DNA of 6,103 bases from JBKPCD01 sp046727175 (GTDB lineage Bacteria > Acidobacteriota > Vicinamibacteria > Vicinamibacterales > 2-12-FULL-66-21), in assembly GCA_046727175.1 (NCBI GenBank), contig JBKPCD010000024.1, positions 1-6,103 on the forward strand. The letters run 5' to 3'. The stretch's first letter is position 1. Every line of letters begins with the position of its first letter. The position numbers and the translations under genes were made by a program. The notes beneath the pieces are model-generated. The model had not been told where the DNA came from and ran no database searches. It was given only the letters and a program-made list of their open reading frames with translations. Shown here piece after piece: positions 1-6,103 of the stretch.

Positions 1-420
1 CGTTGAAATCGGCTGTTACCACCTTGCTCTAACTTGACTAACGGGCTCGCAGCCTGGTGGTCGTCACCTGACAGTGCCCCCCGATGCTTCCGCCGATCAC
101 CGTCTTGCCGAAGCCTCAAAGTCGGACAAACCAACCGACAGGCGGTTCGGATCAATAACGATCTGGTCGCCATGTGTTTACCCTTGACTCCGGTGCGGGG
201 CGCTGCGCGAAGGAGGAGCTGAGCGCGGTCGGTGTCGACGCTGCCAGCGGGTTCAATTGCAGGTTGAGACCGCACCCCCGATCTATTCTTCGACTTCGGC
301 TTGCGTCCGTAACGCGGTCGGGCGCTGGCGCGAGCCGCGGAGGACGACCAGAACAGTTGTTGATAGCTCGGCGGGAACTCAGCAGCCGGTGGTTGTCCCG
401 CCGGCTATAATCCCGGCACC
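1..420. other. Region with no recognisable gene
   Basis: I see no credible coding sequence on either strand. The open frames here are short, overlap one another in different frames and show no family motif. A purine-rich AAGGAGG at 210-216 resembles a ribosome binding site, but the next start-like codon (GTG at 232) opens only 11 codons. The only signal that fits the neighbouring sequence is the TATAAT at 406-411, listed separately. The region could be decayed sequence upstream of the kinase remnant. Confidence 0.6.
406..411 (+). promoter_or_regulatory. Candidate -10 box (TATAAT) of the decayed kinase
   Basis: A perfect TATAAT lies about 16 nt before the probable lost start codon of the kinase remnant (around 428). 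No good -35 hexamer is seen at 16-18 nt spacing. The main support is that the intact kinase at 1170-3866 has the same box at nearly the same distance from its ATG. Whether it is still active cannot be told. Confidence 0.4.
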
Positions 421-620
421 ACTCAAAATAGCATCACGCCTGGGACTCATCTCGGCCCATACGAGGTCGACTCGATGCTGGGTGCCGGTGGCATGGGGGG
501 AGGTCGCGCCCGTGACACGCGCCTGAAGCGCGACGTGGCGTTGAAGTGCTGCCGGAATCGGTCTCCACTGATCCTGAACGGCTTACTGGCCGAGTGGCGC
601 AGAATTGCCGGAAGATGTGA
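421..620 (+). pseudogene. Decayed N-terminus of a Hanks-type Ser/Thr protein kinase
   Basis: Translation from 436 reads TPGTHLGPYEVDSMLGAGGM, the usual start of bacterial Ser/Thr kinases with the glycine-rich ATP loop. RARDTRLKRDVALK follows and contains the beta-3 lysine. The GEVYRARD segment after the loop is damaged, reading GGGRARD. At about 546 one base is missing: shifting frame gives LPESVSTDPERL (549-584), exactly the continuation expected after VALKV. A further shift gives LAEWRRIAG, resembling the alpha-C helix region. After about 620 no kinase sequence is recognisable, so the HRD and DFG motifs, membrane segment and sensor domain are gone. No ATG is in place; AATAGC near 427-432 would become ATG AGC with one inserted G. 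The protein differs from the intact kinase in the window (PYEVDSML against AYEILGFV), so this is an independent paralogue, not a recent copy. No function is expected. Confidence 0.82.
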
Positions 621-865
621 TGAGAATTTTCGGAACCCGCAGGCGTCAGTTATGTGGCCTCGAGCACCGAGCCGCGGGCTCATCGAGCTGAACGCGACGA
701 TCGCTGAAGCGGCTTGATGGGGAACCCACGCCCGTAGACGATGATCCATACGCCCTCGCCGACGAGAACACGTTTGGACCACGGATTTCCTGTACCTGTT
801 CGTACCTGATACTCAGGTTTCAAGCGTTTCTAGCGATTTGGGCGATTGAAATTGGCCTAAATTGT
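621..865. other. Unassigned sequence after the kinase remnant
   Basis: No family could be recognised. The plus-strand frame stays open to 717 but its translation resembles neither a kinase core nor a propeller. It may be further decayed kinase sequence too diverged to read. The stretch 780-865 looks AT-richer than its surroundings, with no clear promoter or terminator. Confidence 0.45.
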
Positions 866-1070
866 TGATGCGAGCGAGGTTCGCGCGAGCGAATCCCACC
901 CTCAACCTTGAAATCCATATCCCGATAGCAACGGCGCATCGAGCGAAGCGAGATGCGCGGCAAGCGAGCGCCGGAGGGAAGCCCGCGAAGTGGGCGGCGA
1001 GCGCGCAGCGAGGTGGAATCTGAAGGGCCCCCCCGTGAGATTCGGTCTCGAAGATCTCACGAGCCCGTGA
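866..1070. repeat. GC-rich block of inverted repeats and GCGAGCG-type words
   Basis: Words such as GCGAGCG and GAGCGA recur throughout. Visible stem-loops are TTCGC/GCGAA (880-884 with 889-893), GCGCATC/GATGCGC (934-940 with 952-958), CGCCG/CGGCG around 972-1002, and CGTGAGAT/ATCTCACG (1034-1041 with 1054-1061). A run of seven C precedes the last stem. The block lies beyond the 3' end of the intact kinase gene and shows no coding motif, although a minus-strand frame is open through it. It could be a REP/MITE-like dispersed element, an intergenic RNA structure or a transcription barrier. None of its ends is defined by a target-site duplication that I can see. Confidence 0.5.
1034..1061. other. 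Strong 8-bp stem-loop
   Basis: CGTGAGAT at 1034-1041 pairs perfectly with ATCTCACG at 1054-1061 across a 12-nt loop. Within the loop TCG and CGA can extend pairing with a two-base bulge. It lies about 110 nt past the stop of the minus-strand kinase gene. No T-run follows on either strand, so a classical intrinsic terminator is not supported. The word CCCGTGAG occurs both at the left arm and again at 1064-1071. Confidence 0.5.
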
Positions 1071-1113
1071 GGCACAAGAACGCCAGAAGCTGTCGAAGCG
1101 TCGTCAGACTGTA

Positions 1114-1132
1114 ATCGCGCACGAACCGCGAT
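1114..1132 (-). terminator. Weak candidate 3' hairpin of the kinase gene
   Basis: ATCGCG at 1114-1119 and CGCGAT at 1127-1132 form a 6-bp stem with a 7-nt loop, starting about 38 nt after the kinase stop codon. No U-tract follows on the minus strand, so at most it would be a weak or Rho-assisted end, or an mRNA-protecting hairpin. Confidence 0.25.
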
Positions 1133-1169
1133 CATAATCAGTCAGTCGGCTGTTCGGCAGGTCCCATTG

Positions 1170-3866
1170 TCACAGGAAGTTCTCGATCAGCATCAGGTCG
1201 GCGCCGAGACTCGTCAGTCGCGGATAGACGATGGTCCCCCCATCGGGTGATACAGACAGACCCAACGGACGGGCTGTCACAGACTCGAGCGTCCCGAGGC
1301 GCCGGTCCCGACCGGTTTCCAGATCGAGAATACGGAGTGGCGGATCGGAGGTCGGATCGCAAGGCACGTAGTACACGCCCTGCGGACCAGCACCAAAGGC
1401 GCTGTTTTTCACGCAGTCGACGAGCTGCCGAGTCTCGCGACCGGCAAGGGACATCGCCATCAGCGGTGAGTCTGCATCCTTTGGTTGGAACAGCAGCGTT
1501 TTCCCATCCGCCGACTCGCAGGCGAATGGGCCGCTGCCACCGTGAGTCATTCGCTCTGGGGCCCCGCCTGTCGCCGCCACACGCCAAATGTTGTATCCGG
1601 CCCCCTGATCGCCGGAGAAGTAAATCCACCGTCCGTCGCGTGACCAGGTGGGCACAATTTCATCGCCAGCCTGTGTGGTAAGCCGATGGGGCGTTCCGCC
1701 GTCGGCATCAATCATCCAGATGTGCCAATGGTTGTCGTCGGTAAAAGAGTCGAAGGCGATTCGGCGCCCGTCGGGTGACCAGGACGGCGAGCCCTGCGTG
1801 CGTCCGGGACCGTGCGTCAGCTGCTGCGGGTTTAATCCGTCGGCGTCGGCGACCCAGATAGCCGTCTTATCACCCGAACGCTTGGATCCGAACACGAGCC
1901 GTCGCCCATCCGGAGATAGTCGCGGTTCCATTTCTTCGAAGGTGGACCCCACGACCAACTGCGCCGGGCGCCCGACTTCGAAGCGGTAGATGTCGGCGTC
2001 TCGCGAAGAGCGTGTGAACGCCAGCCGGTCGCCCGAAAGCGCCATCGCAGGCTCACCGGCGCCGGCCCCTGCGATCTCGACGCGCTCCGGCGGGCGCGTT
2101 CCGTCAACGCTGACGCGCCACAGATATCTGGGAGCATCCGTCATCGCGGCGCCATAGACTACCGCGCTCCCGTCGCGAGTCCAGGTAAGGGAATTGACGG
2201 TGAGCGACTTCTGCGTCGTCAGTCGTTGAGGGGGACCTGTAGGCGTATGCGCGGTATTCAGTTCGATCACATAGATATCGCATCCTCCGGGAAGGGCAAC
2301 CGTTCTGGTAATACTGCACGACCTGTACGCGAGTCGTTGACCGACGGGTGAGAATGCGGGCTTGGAATCGCCGGCAAGGGGAGCGGAGACAATCACCTGC
2401 CGAGTGTCACCGCCCTCGAGGGGAATGAGATAAATGCCTCGCGGTTGCCCATCTATCCGCTCCGTGGAGGGACCATTCGGCTCCAGCAGGTCCAGCCCTC
2501 CTGACCGCCCTGCTGCTAACCATTGACCATCGGGAGACCAGGCGATCGAATCAGCGCCCCGGAAGTCGCTCATCCTGCGGTCTACGCCGCCCAGCGGTGA
2601 CACGAGCTGAATGGTGGTGCCATCGGGTCGGTGGCGCAGGAACGCGATCTGCCGTCCGTCGGACGACCACACCGGACTGGTGTCCGGCAAGGGATCGCTT
2701 GTAAGGCGCCGAACGTCTGACGAGCCGACTAGCGCGACGTAGATGTCAAAGTTATCCTGCTTCACGCCGTTCCACGCGAACGCCACCTGTTCGCCATCCG
2801 GCGAGAAGGTTGGATCGCGCTCGCTCCCTGTCAGAGTTGTGAGTGGCACGACCCGCGGGGGCGGCAATTCTTTTTGCTTTCGTACTGGCAGCAACCAGGC
2901 CAGGGCTGCCACGATAAGAATGATTGGGACCGCTAGGACCGCGATCAGCCGGGCACGCCGCGTGCCCCCGCCTGGCACAGCCGGCCCGGCGCCCGATTCC
3001 GACTCCTCCTTGATGTCCTGCAGCGCAATTTTCACGTCATCGACGTGTTGGAAGCGTCGCGCCGGATCCTTACGTAAGCAGCGCACGATCATCTTCTCGA
3101 GGTCGGCAGGGACGTCCGATACAAGCGTGCTGGGTGCCTTCGGCTGTGTGCGAATGACAGCACTCAACGTGTCTGCTGTCGATGTCCCAGCAAACGCCCG
3201 CTGCCCGGTGACCATTTCGTACAGCATCGCGCCGAAGCTGAAGATGTCACTGCGCGCGTCGACTGCTCCGCCTATGGCTTGCTCGGGCGCCATGTACGCC
3301 GCAGTACCCGCGATCGTGCCCGCGGCACTGAGCGCCAGGTTCGCAGTGTGCGTGAGATTGCCGTCTGCATCCGAGTCACAGTCCGCGCTGATCAACTTGG
3401 CGAGTCCAAAATCGAGCACCTTCACGGCGCCCTCAGCGCCGACCATCACATTGGCAGGCTTCAAATCGCGATGAATGATGCCGCGCGCGTGCGCAGCGGC
3501 GAGCGCATCCGCAATCGCAATTCCAATCCGCAATGCGTCGCTCAGCCGCATGCCCTGCCGTGAGATCAGGCCGTCGAGGGTCTTACCCCGCACGTACTCC
3601 ATCACGATGAAATCGGCGCCGTTGGCTGACTCGATTTCGTAGATGGTGACGATGTGAGGGTGATTCAGTGCCGAGGCCGCTTGCGCCTCCTGAACGAACC
3701 GGCGGCGGCGATTCTCGTCTGTCAGGCGATCGGTGGGCAGTACCTTGATCGCGACCTCGCGATTGAGGCGCGGGTCACGGGCGCGATACACCTCGCCCAT
3801 GCCGCCGGCTCCAACAAAGCCGAGAATTTCGTAAGCGCCGAGCCGGGTACCTGGCTGAAGGTCCAT
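1170..3866 (-). CDS. Transmembrane Ser/Thr protein kinase with TolB/PD40 beta-propeller sensor
   Basis: 898 residues, apparently intact. The cytoplasmic kinase domain spans about residues 11-283: glycine loop GAGGMGEV (19-26), ATP lysine K41 in VAIK, alpha-C glutamate E60, catalytic HRDLKPAN (133-139, D135), DFG (152-154), activation segment ending GTAAYMAPEQ (187-196), alpha-F aspartate D207 and the late RCLRKDPARRF motif. All catalytic residues are present. The activation loop carries several Thr/Ser (T172, T174, S180, T184, T188), plausible autophosphorylation sites. A charged linker (284-305) leads to one membrane helix (about 306-327). The rest is an outer beta-propeller with about eleven SPDG/SxDG-type PD40 repeats, starting near 351, 397, 440, 502, 559, 605, 647, 693, 738, 779 and 870. 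C517 and C529 flank one loop and could form a disulfide. The start fits the family (DLQPGTRLGAYEI). No Shine-Dalgarno is visible. Ligand and targets are unknown; sensing by the propeller is inferred from the architecture. Confidence 0.95.
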   Translation of the reverse strand: MDLQPGTRLGAYEILGFVGAGGMGEVYRARDPRLNREVAIKVLPTDRLTDENRRRRFVQEAQAASALNHPHIVTIYEIESANGADFIVMEYVRGKTLDGLISRQGMRLSDALRIGIAIADALAAAHARGIIHRDLKPANVMVGAEGAVKVLDFGLAKLISADCDSDADGNLTHTANLALSAAGTIAGTAAYMAPEQAIGGAVDARSDIFSFGAMLYEMVTGQRAFAGTSTADTLSAVIRTQPKAPSTLVSDVPADLEKMIVRCLRKDPARRFQHVDDVKIALQDIKEESESGAGPAVPGGGTRRARLIAVLAVPIILIVAALAWLLPVRKQKELPPPRVVPLTTLTGSERDPTFSPDGEQVAFAWNGVKQDNFDIYVALVGSSDVRRLTSDPLPDTSPVWSSDGRQIAFLRHRPDGTTIQLVSPLGGVDRRMSDFRGADSIAWSPDGQWLAAGRSGGLDLLEPNGPSTERIDGQPRGIYLIPLEGGDTRQVIVSAPLAGDSKPAFSPVGQRLAYRSCSITRTVALPGGCDIYVIELNTAHTPTGPPQRLTTQKSLTVNSLTWTRDGSAVVYGAAMTDAPRYLWRVSVDGTRPPERVEIAGAGAGEPAMALSGDRLAFTRSSRDADIYRFEVGRPAQLVVGSTFEEMEPRLSPDGRRLVFGSKRSGDKTAIWVADADGLNPQQLTHGPGRTQGSPSWSPDGRRIAFDSFTDDNHWHIWMIDADGGTPHRLTTQAGDEIVPTWSRDGRWIYFSGDQGAGYNIWRVAATGGAPERMTHGGSGPFACESADGKTLLFQPKDADSPLMAMSLAGRETRQLVDCVKNSAFGAGPQGVYYVPCDPTSDPPLRILDLETGRDRRLGTLESVTARPLGLSVSPDGGTIVYPRLTSLGADLMLIENFL

Positions 3867-3885
3867 GTGTGAAATTCGGCGATGA

Positions 3886-3891
3886 ATTATA
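3886..3891 (-). promoter_or_regulatory. Candidate -10 box (TATAAT) of the kinase-propeller gene
   Basis: A perfect TATAAT on the minus strand ends 19 nt before the ATG at 3866. Transcription would start near 3879, giving a leader of only about a dozen nucleotides without a Shine-Dalgarno sequence. The -35 is unclear: TTGTGC at 3913-3918 is 21 nt away, longer than usual. The same box sits at a similar distance before the kinase remnant at 421-620, which supports a real promoter layout. Confidence 0.55.
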
Positions 3892-4355
3892 CGCGCCGAG
3901 TGCCAGGCGAGAGCACAACGGCTGAGCGGGCGTCACACCCTCACCAAAAGCGGATCTATTCAGTTCTCAAAAAGTCGCAATCGAATCCTGATAATCTGCG
4001 GCTTGGTGCCGTCACATGCGGCGGAACGTTGACCTGCCTCCCAAGGAAGCCGATCACCTCACCACGACGGCCAATGTAAAGGCACCCGAGAGCGGACACA
4101 ACAAAGCCGAACGGGGCCACAGCGCCTGCGCTCGCACAACGCCGGCGGCCACCCCGAGCAGCGGGAAAGTTTTCACACACGCCGCAAGTTGAGCGCGCTC
4201 GCTGGCGCTTCGCGCACGCGCTGCATGCGCAGCAACGTCTGCCGCTCCGCGCCTCGTTGCTGACGTCACGGCGGACATCGGAACGGCAGTGCGGCGAACT
4301 TCTTCTCCGCCGCTCGATTGAGTGTCGGCGCCGTGCTTCGCCGATGCGCCGCGCT
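3892..4355. other. Intergenic region upstream of the kinase gene, no convincing gene
   Basis: Open frames on both strands overlap and show no recognisable family; their arginine- and serine-rich composition is typical of out-of-frame GC-rich DNA. The upper end (about 4270-4355) may still hold the decayed C-terminus of the FkbM gene: the minus-strand frame reads KFAALP after the FkbM stop, vaguely like the end of such proteins, but this is weak. The inverted repeat at 4230-4262 is listed separately. Confidence 0.5.
4230..4262. repeat. 8-bp inverted repeat CAGCAACG/CGTTGCTG
   Basis: CAGCAACG at 4230-4237 matches CGTTGCTG at 4255-4262 with a 17-nt loop. A smaller stem (GCTGC/GCAGC) overlaps its left arm. 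It lies between the FkbM remnant and the kinase gene, about 340 nt before the latter's promoter box. It has no T-run. It could be a leftover mRNA 3' structure of the upstream unit or chance in GC-rich DNA. Confidence 0.35.
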
Positions 4356-4952
4356 TCATGATCCTGGAGTGCCAAAGAATCTACGATCGTACGTGCCATC
4401 CAGCAGGCACGCGTACGGCAGGACCTCCATCAGCATCGGCGGCCGAAGGCGCTCCACGGTCGCGGTCATGCCGCGCAGCACCGTCAACTCGCTTCCTTCG
4501 ACATCAAACTTTACTAACAAATCGCCGGGACGTCCGCGAGTTGGCTTCGGCCGCACCCGTCGCAACGCGCTCGCCGAACTTGTAGATGCTCAAGGGCCTC
4601 AGCTCAGTGCTGAGCGTCGCACTTGTGCTGGTATCGCCGCTGAAATGAATCAAGCCGTCCCTGTGCGGTCGCTGAGCGCGACCGGGACGATGGAGTGGTT
4701 CCGAAGCCCGTTTCCGGTGATGACGCGTTGAACGTACGACGCCGCCGACGGTTGCGGCTCGAATCCGATATAGGGACGCTCGCGATCGCTGGTGAGCAGA
4801 TTCAGGAAGACCAACGAGGCAAATGGCAAGCGCTGATGATGTCGTACGCGAACGCGGATCGCACCCCGGACGTTCTGCGCACGAGGGCAATGACGAGCGC
4901 TGCGGCGGCCTACGGATCGCCAATCAGGTGCCGTGTGCCCTGTGGTTCGCAT
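4356..4952 (-). pseudogene. FkbM-family SAM-dependent methyltransferase, multiply frameshifted
   Basis: Methyltransf_21/FkbM sequence is spread over three minus-strand frames. In order: RTSGV and FAYDI (before 4838), FASLVFLNLLTSDRERPYIG then FEPQPSAASYVQRVI (4823 to 4653), LIHFSGDTSTSATLSTEL (4653 to about 4556), LADVP (4540-4526), then DLLVKFDVEGSELTVLRGM and RPPMLMEVLP (4523 to stop at 4356). The acidic FEP motif of the SAM site and the diagnostic DVEG.E..VLRG motif are clear. The glycine motif expected after YDI is destroyed, reading ISACH with bases missing. Each junction (near 4830, 4654, about 4550, 4525) fits a net loss of one base. The likely start is ATG at 4952, 8 nt after the TPR stop, suggesting former co-transcription. 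FkbM enzymes O-methylate sugars or small molecules; the substrate here is unknown. The flanking long intact frames argue against general sequencing error, though local indel errors cannot be excluded. Confidence 0.85.
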
Positions 4953-4960
4953 CTTCTGGT

Positions 4961-6103
4961 CTATGGCTCGAATGCGTCCCAAGCTCTCCGTACCCGCTCC
5001 ATCAGGCGACGGAACCGGGGCTCACCTCGAAGGCTGGCCAGAAACGGCTCGTACTCCGACAGCCATGGCGCGTTGATGAACCCGAATTCGACGGCGCGCT
5101 CGATGAAATCGATCGCCGCTTCAGGCTCATTCACCAGCGCGAAGCAATCGGCAACCCACCAGGCGAAGATCTCATCCCACTTCGCCGCGGCGCGCAGCTC
5201 GGGCGTCATGATGCGCAGCAGCTGGTCGCGCTCACCGCGGAGCGCGCAGGCCATGGCCGGCGCCAACCTCGCCCATACCATGGCGGATGTGTCACGCGCC
5301 ACCGCGTCGAGCATCGCCATGCCCTCTTCGCGCCGTCCATTCGCCGCCAGCATCAGCGAGTGGATCATCCGTGGCGTCGGGTTCGCTGGATCGATGTCGA
5401 CCGAGCGTTGCGTCCAGGTGAGCGCCTCGGGATAGTTGCCGTCGAACATCTCGACCATCCCGTACATCGTAAGGTTGATTGACGTCAGTGGATCCACCTG
5501 CTGTAGGCGATCCATGAGCGCGCGCGCGAGGTCGGGTCGCCCGGAAACGCCGTAGTGATAGCCAAGCCAGAGCAGCGCCTCGGGATCATTGGGATCGAGT
5601 ACCAGCGCCTTCTTGTAATCGCGCGCCGCTCCGTTCGGGTTGGCCCGGTTGTGTCGGATCGCGCCGCGGAGACCATGCCCTTTCGAGGATTCCGGGTTGA
5701 GTGCGAACACCTTCGCGGCGCAGGCTTCCGCCTTCCGCAGGTACTCGTCGTACTGCGACACGGGTACCATGCCGACGTTGACATGCTGCCAGTAGATGAG
5801 TCCCTCGGCGACGAACAGCAGCTCGTTCTCGCCGACAATATCCTGCGCGCGCCGGACGAGCTGAAGAGCGTGGTCGAGCGATTGCGTATTGAAGCTCCAG
5901 ATCTCTTGCCGCGCGAGCAGGTAGTACTCGTACGCACGCACATCCCCGATGGGACGCTGCGCAAGGCGCCGATCCTCGGTCGGCGTGAGTCTGAGCCGCA
6001 GCGCGTCTACGATCTGGCGAGAGAGACGCTCCTGAATCTCGAAGACGTCCTCCAGCGTGCCGTTGAACTTGTCGGCCCAGAGCTGCGCGTCGGCCCTGGC
6101 GTC
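4961..6103 (-). CDS. TPR-repeat protein with TolB/FlgO-like segment, 5' end beyond window (probable C-terminus of a kinase)
   Basis: The frame is open from the window edge to TAG at 4961-4963, giving 380 residues without a start. A GTG at 5941 is in frame, but homologous sequence continues upstream, so it is not the true start. Residues 1-54 (DARADAQLWADKFNGTLEDV, then FEIQERLSRQIVDALRLRL) match the end of the TolB/FlgO-like domain that precedes TPRs in bacterial Ser/Thr kinases and some adenylate cyclases. Helical TPR-like repeats follow, roughly at 74-107, 121-168, 156-187, 174-205, 206-242 and 243-276; the clearest are AARDYKKALVLDPNDPEALL and PEALTWTQRSVDIDPANPTP. The C-terminus (EPFLASLRGEPRFRRLMERV) is the usual ending of this family. 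TPRs bind protein partners. In related Acidobacteriota proteins an N-terminal kinase domain is common, but it is not visible here, so kinase identity is inferred. Confidence 0.88.
   Translation of the reverse strand, partial: DARADAQLWADKFNGTLEDVFEIQERLSRQIVDALRLRLTPTEDRRLAQRPIGDVRAYEYYLLARQEIWSFNTQSLDHALQLVRRAQDIVGENELLFVAEGLIYWQHVNVGMVPVSQYDEYLRKAEACAAKVFALNPESSKGHGLRGAIRHNRANPNGAARDYKKALVLDPNDPEALLWLGYHYGVSGRPDLARALMDRLQQVDPLTSINLTMYGMVEMFDGNYPEALTWTQRSVDIDPANPTPRMIHSLMLAANGRREEGMAMLDAVARDTSAMVWARLAPAMACALRGERDQLLRIMTPELRAAAKWDEIFAWWVADCFALVNEPEAAIDFIERAVEFGFINAPWLSEYEPFLASLRGEPRFRRLMERVRRAWDAFEP

Noticed and set aside
97..177. Protein-like minus-strand stretch (reads GDQIVIDPNRLSVGLSDFEA)
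   Set aside because: It is bounded by stops after about 27 codons, with no start and no family that I can name. It may be debris of an older gene, but the evidence is too thin.
181..234. TTGACT at 184-189 and AAGGAGG at 210-216 as a promoter and ribosome binding site
   Set aside because: No -10 hexamer stands at a suitable distance from TTGACT, and the start after AAGGAGG leads only to an 11-codon frame.
866..1020. CRISPR array in the repeated GAGCGA/GCGAGCG words
   Set aside because: The words are short, irregularly spaced and without repeats of 24-37 nt separated by equal spacers; no cas gene is nearby.
902..1135. A 77-codon minus-strand frame over the repeat block
   Set aside because: Its translation follows the inverted-repeat words and has no family motif; best explained by the repeat, not by a protein.
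2743..3474. A 243-codon plus-strand open frame
   Set aside because: It lies wholly antisense to the intact kinase gene and is a by-product of high GC codon use; its translation shows no family motif.
3956..4399. A 147-codon minus-strand frame upstream of the kinase gene
   Set aside because: It is rich in arginine and serine with no recognisable domain, and overlaps another equally open frame (4054-4359). It could contain FkbM C-terminal debris but is not a gene.
4602..4615. GCTCAG-TG-CTGAGC palindrome
   Set aside because: It lies inside the FkbM coding remnant and has only a 2-nt loop, so a chance coding palindrome is likelier than a regulatory site.
4695..5482. Two long overlapping plus-strand frames (246 and 219 codons)
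   Set aside because: They are antisense to the TPR gene and the FkbM remnant, whose family sequence is clear on the minus strand.

Overview
The window looks like high-GC chromosomal DNA from an Acidobacteriota-like soil or sediment bacterium. This is inferred from gene content: a membrane-anchored Hanks-type Ser/Thr kinase fused to a TolB/PD40 beta-propeller, and the C-terminal half of a protein of the family that couples a TolB/FlgO-like domain to TPRs, usually behind a kinase. No rRNA, tRNA, CRISPR array, insertion sequence or plasmid function was seen.

Layout: positions 1-420 hold no recognisable gene. About 421-620 (+) is a decayed N-terminus of a second Ser/Thr kinase, with a TATAAT box just upstream. 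From 620 to 1169 there is no gene, but 866-1070 is rich in inverted repeats and GAGCGA/GCGAGCG words. From 1170 to 3866 (-) lies an intact 898-residue kinase-propeller gene, apparently with its own TATAAT box and a very short leader. From 3867 to about 4355 there is no convincing gene, only an 8-bp inverted repeat. About 4356-4952 (-) is a multiply frameshifted FkbM-type methyltransferase pseudogene. From 4961 to 6103 (-) is the TPR protein, cut at its 5' end by the window edge.

The three minus-strand genes run in the order TPR protein, FkbM remnant, kinase-propeller. The probable original FkbM ATG lies 8 nt after the TPR stop, so those two were probably co-transcribed. The kinase-propeller appears to have its own promoter. 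The kinase would phosphorylate cytoplasmic targets in response to something sensed by its outer propeller, but nothing here identifies ligand or substrate. I found no convincing new system. The points most worth a second look are the FkbM decay path, the second kinase remnant and the structured repeat block.
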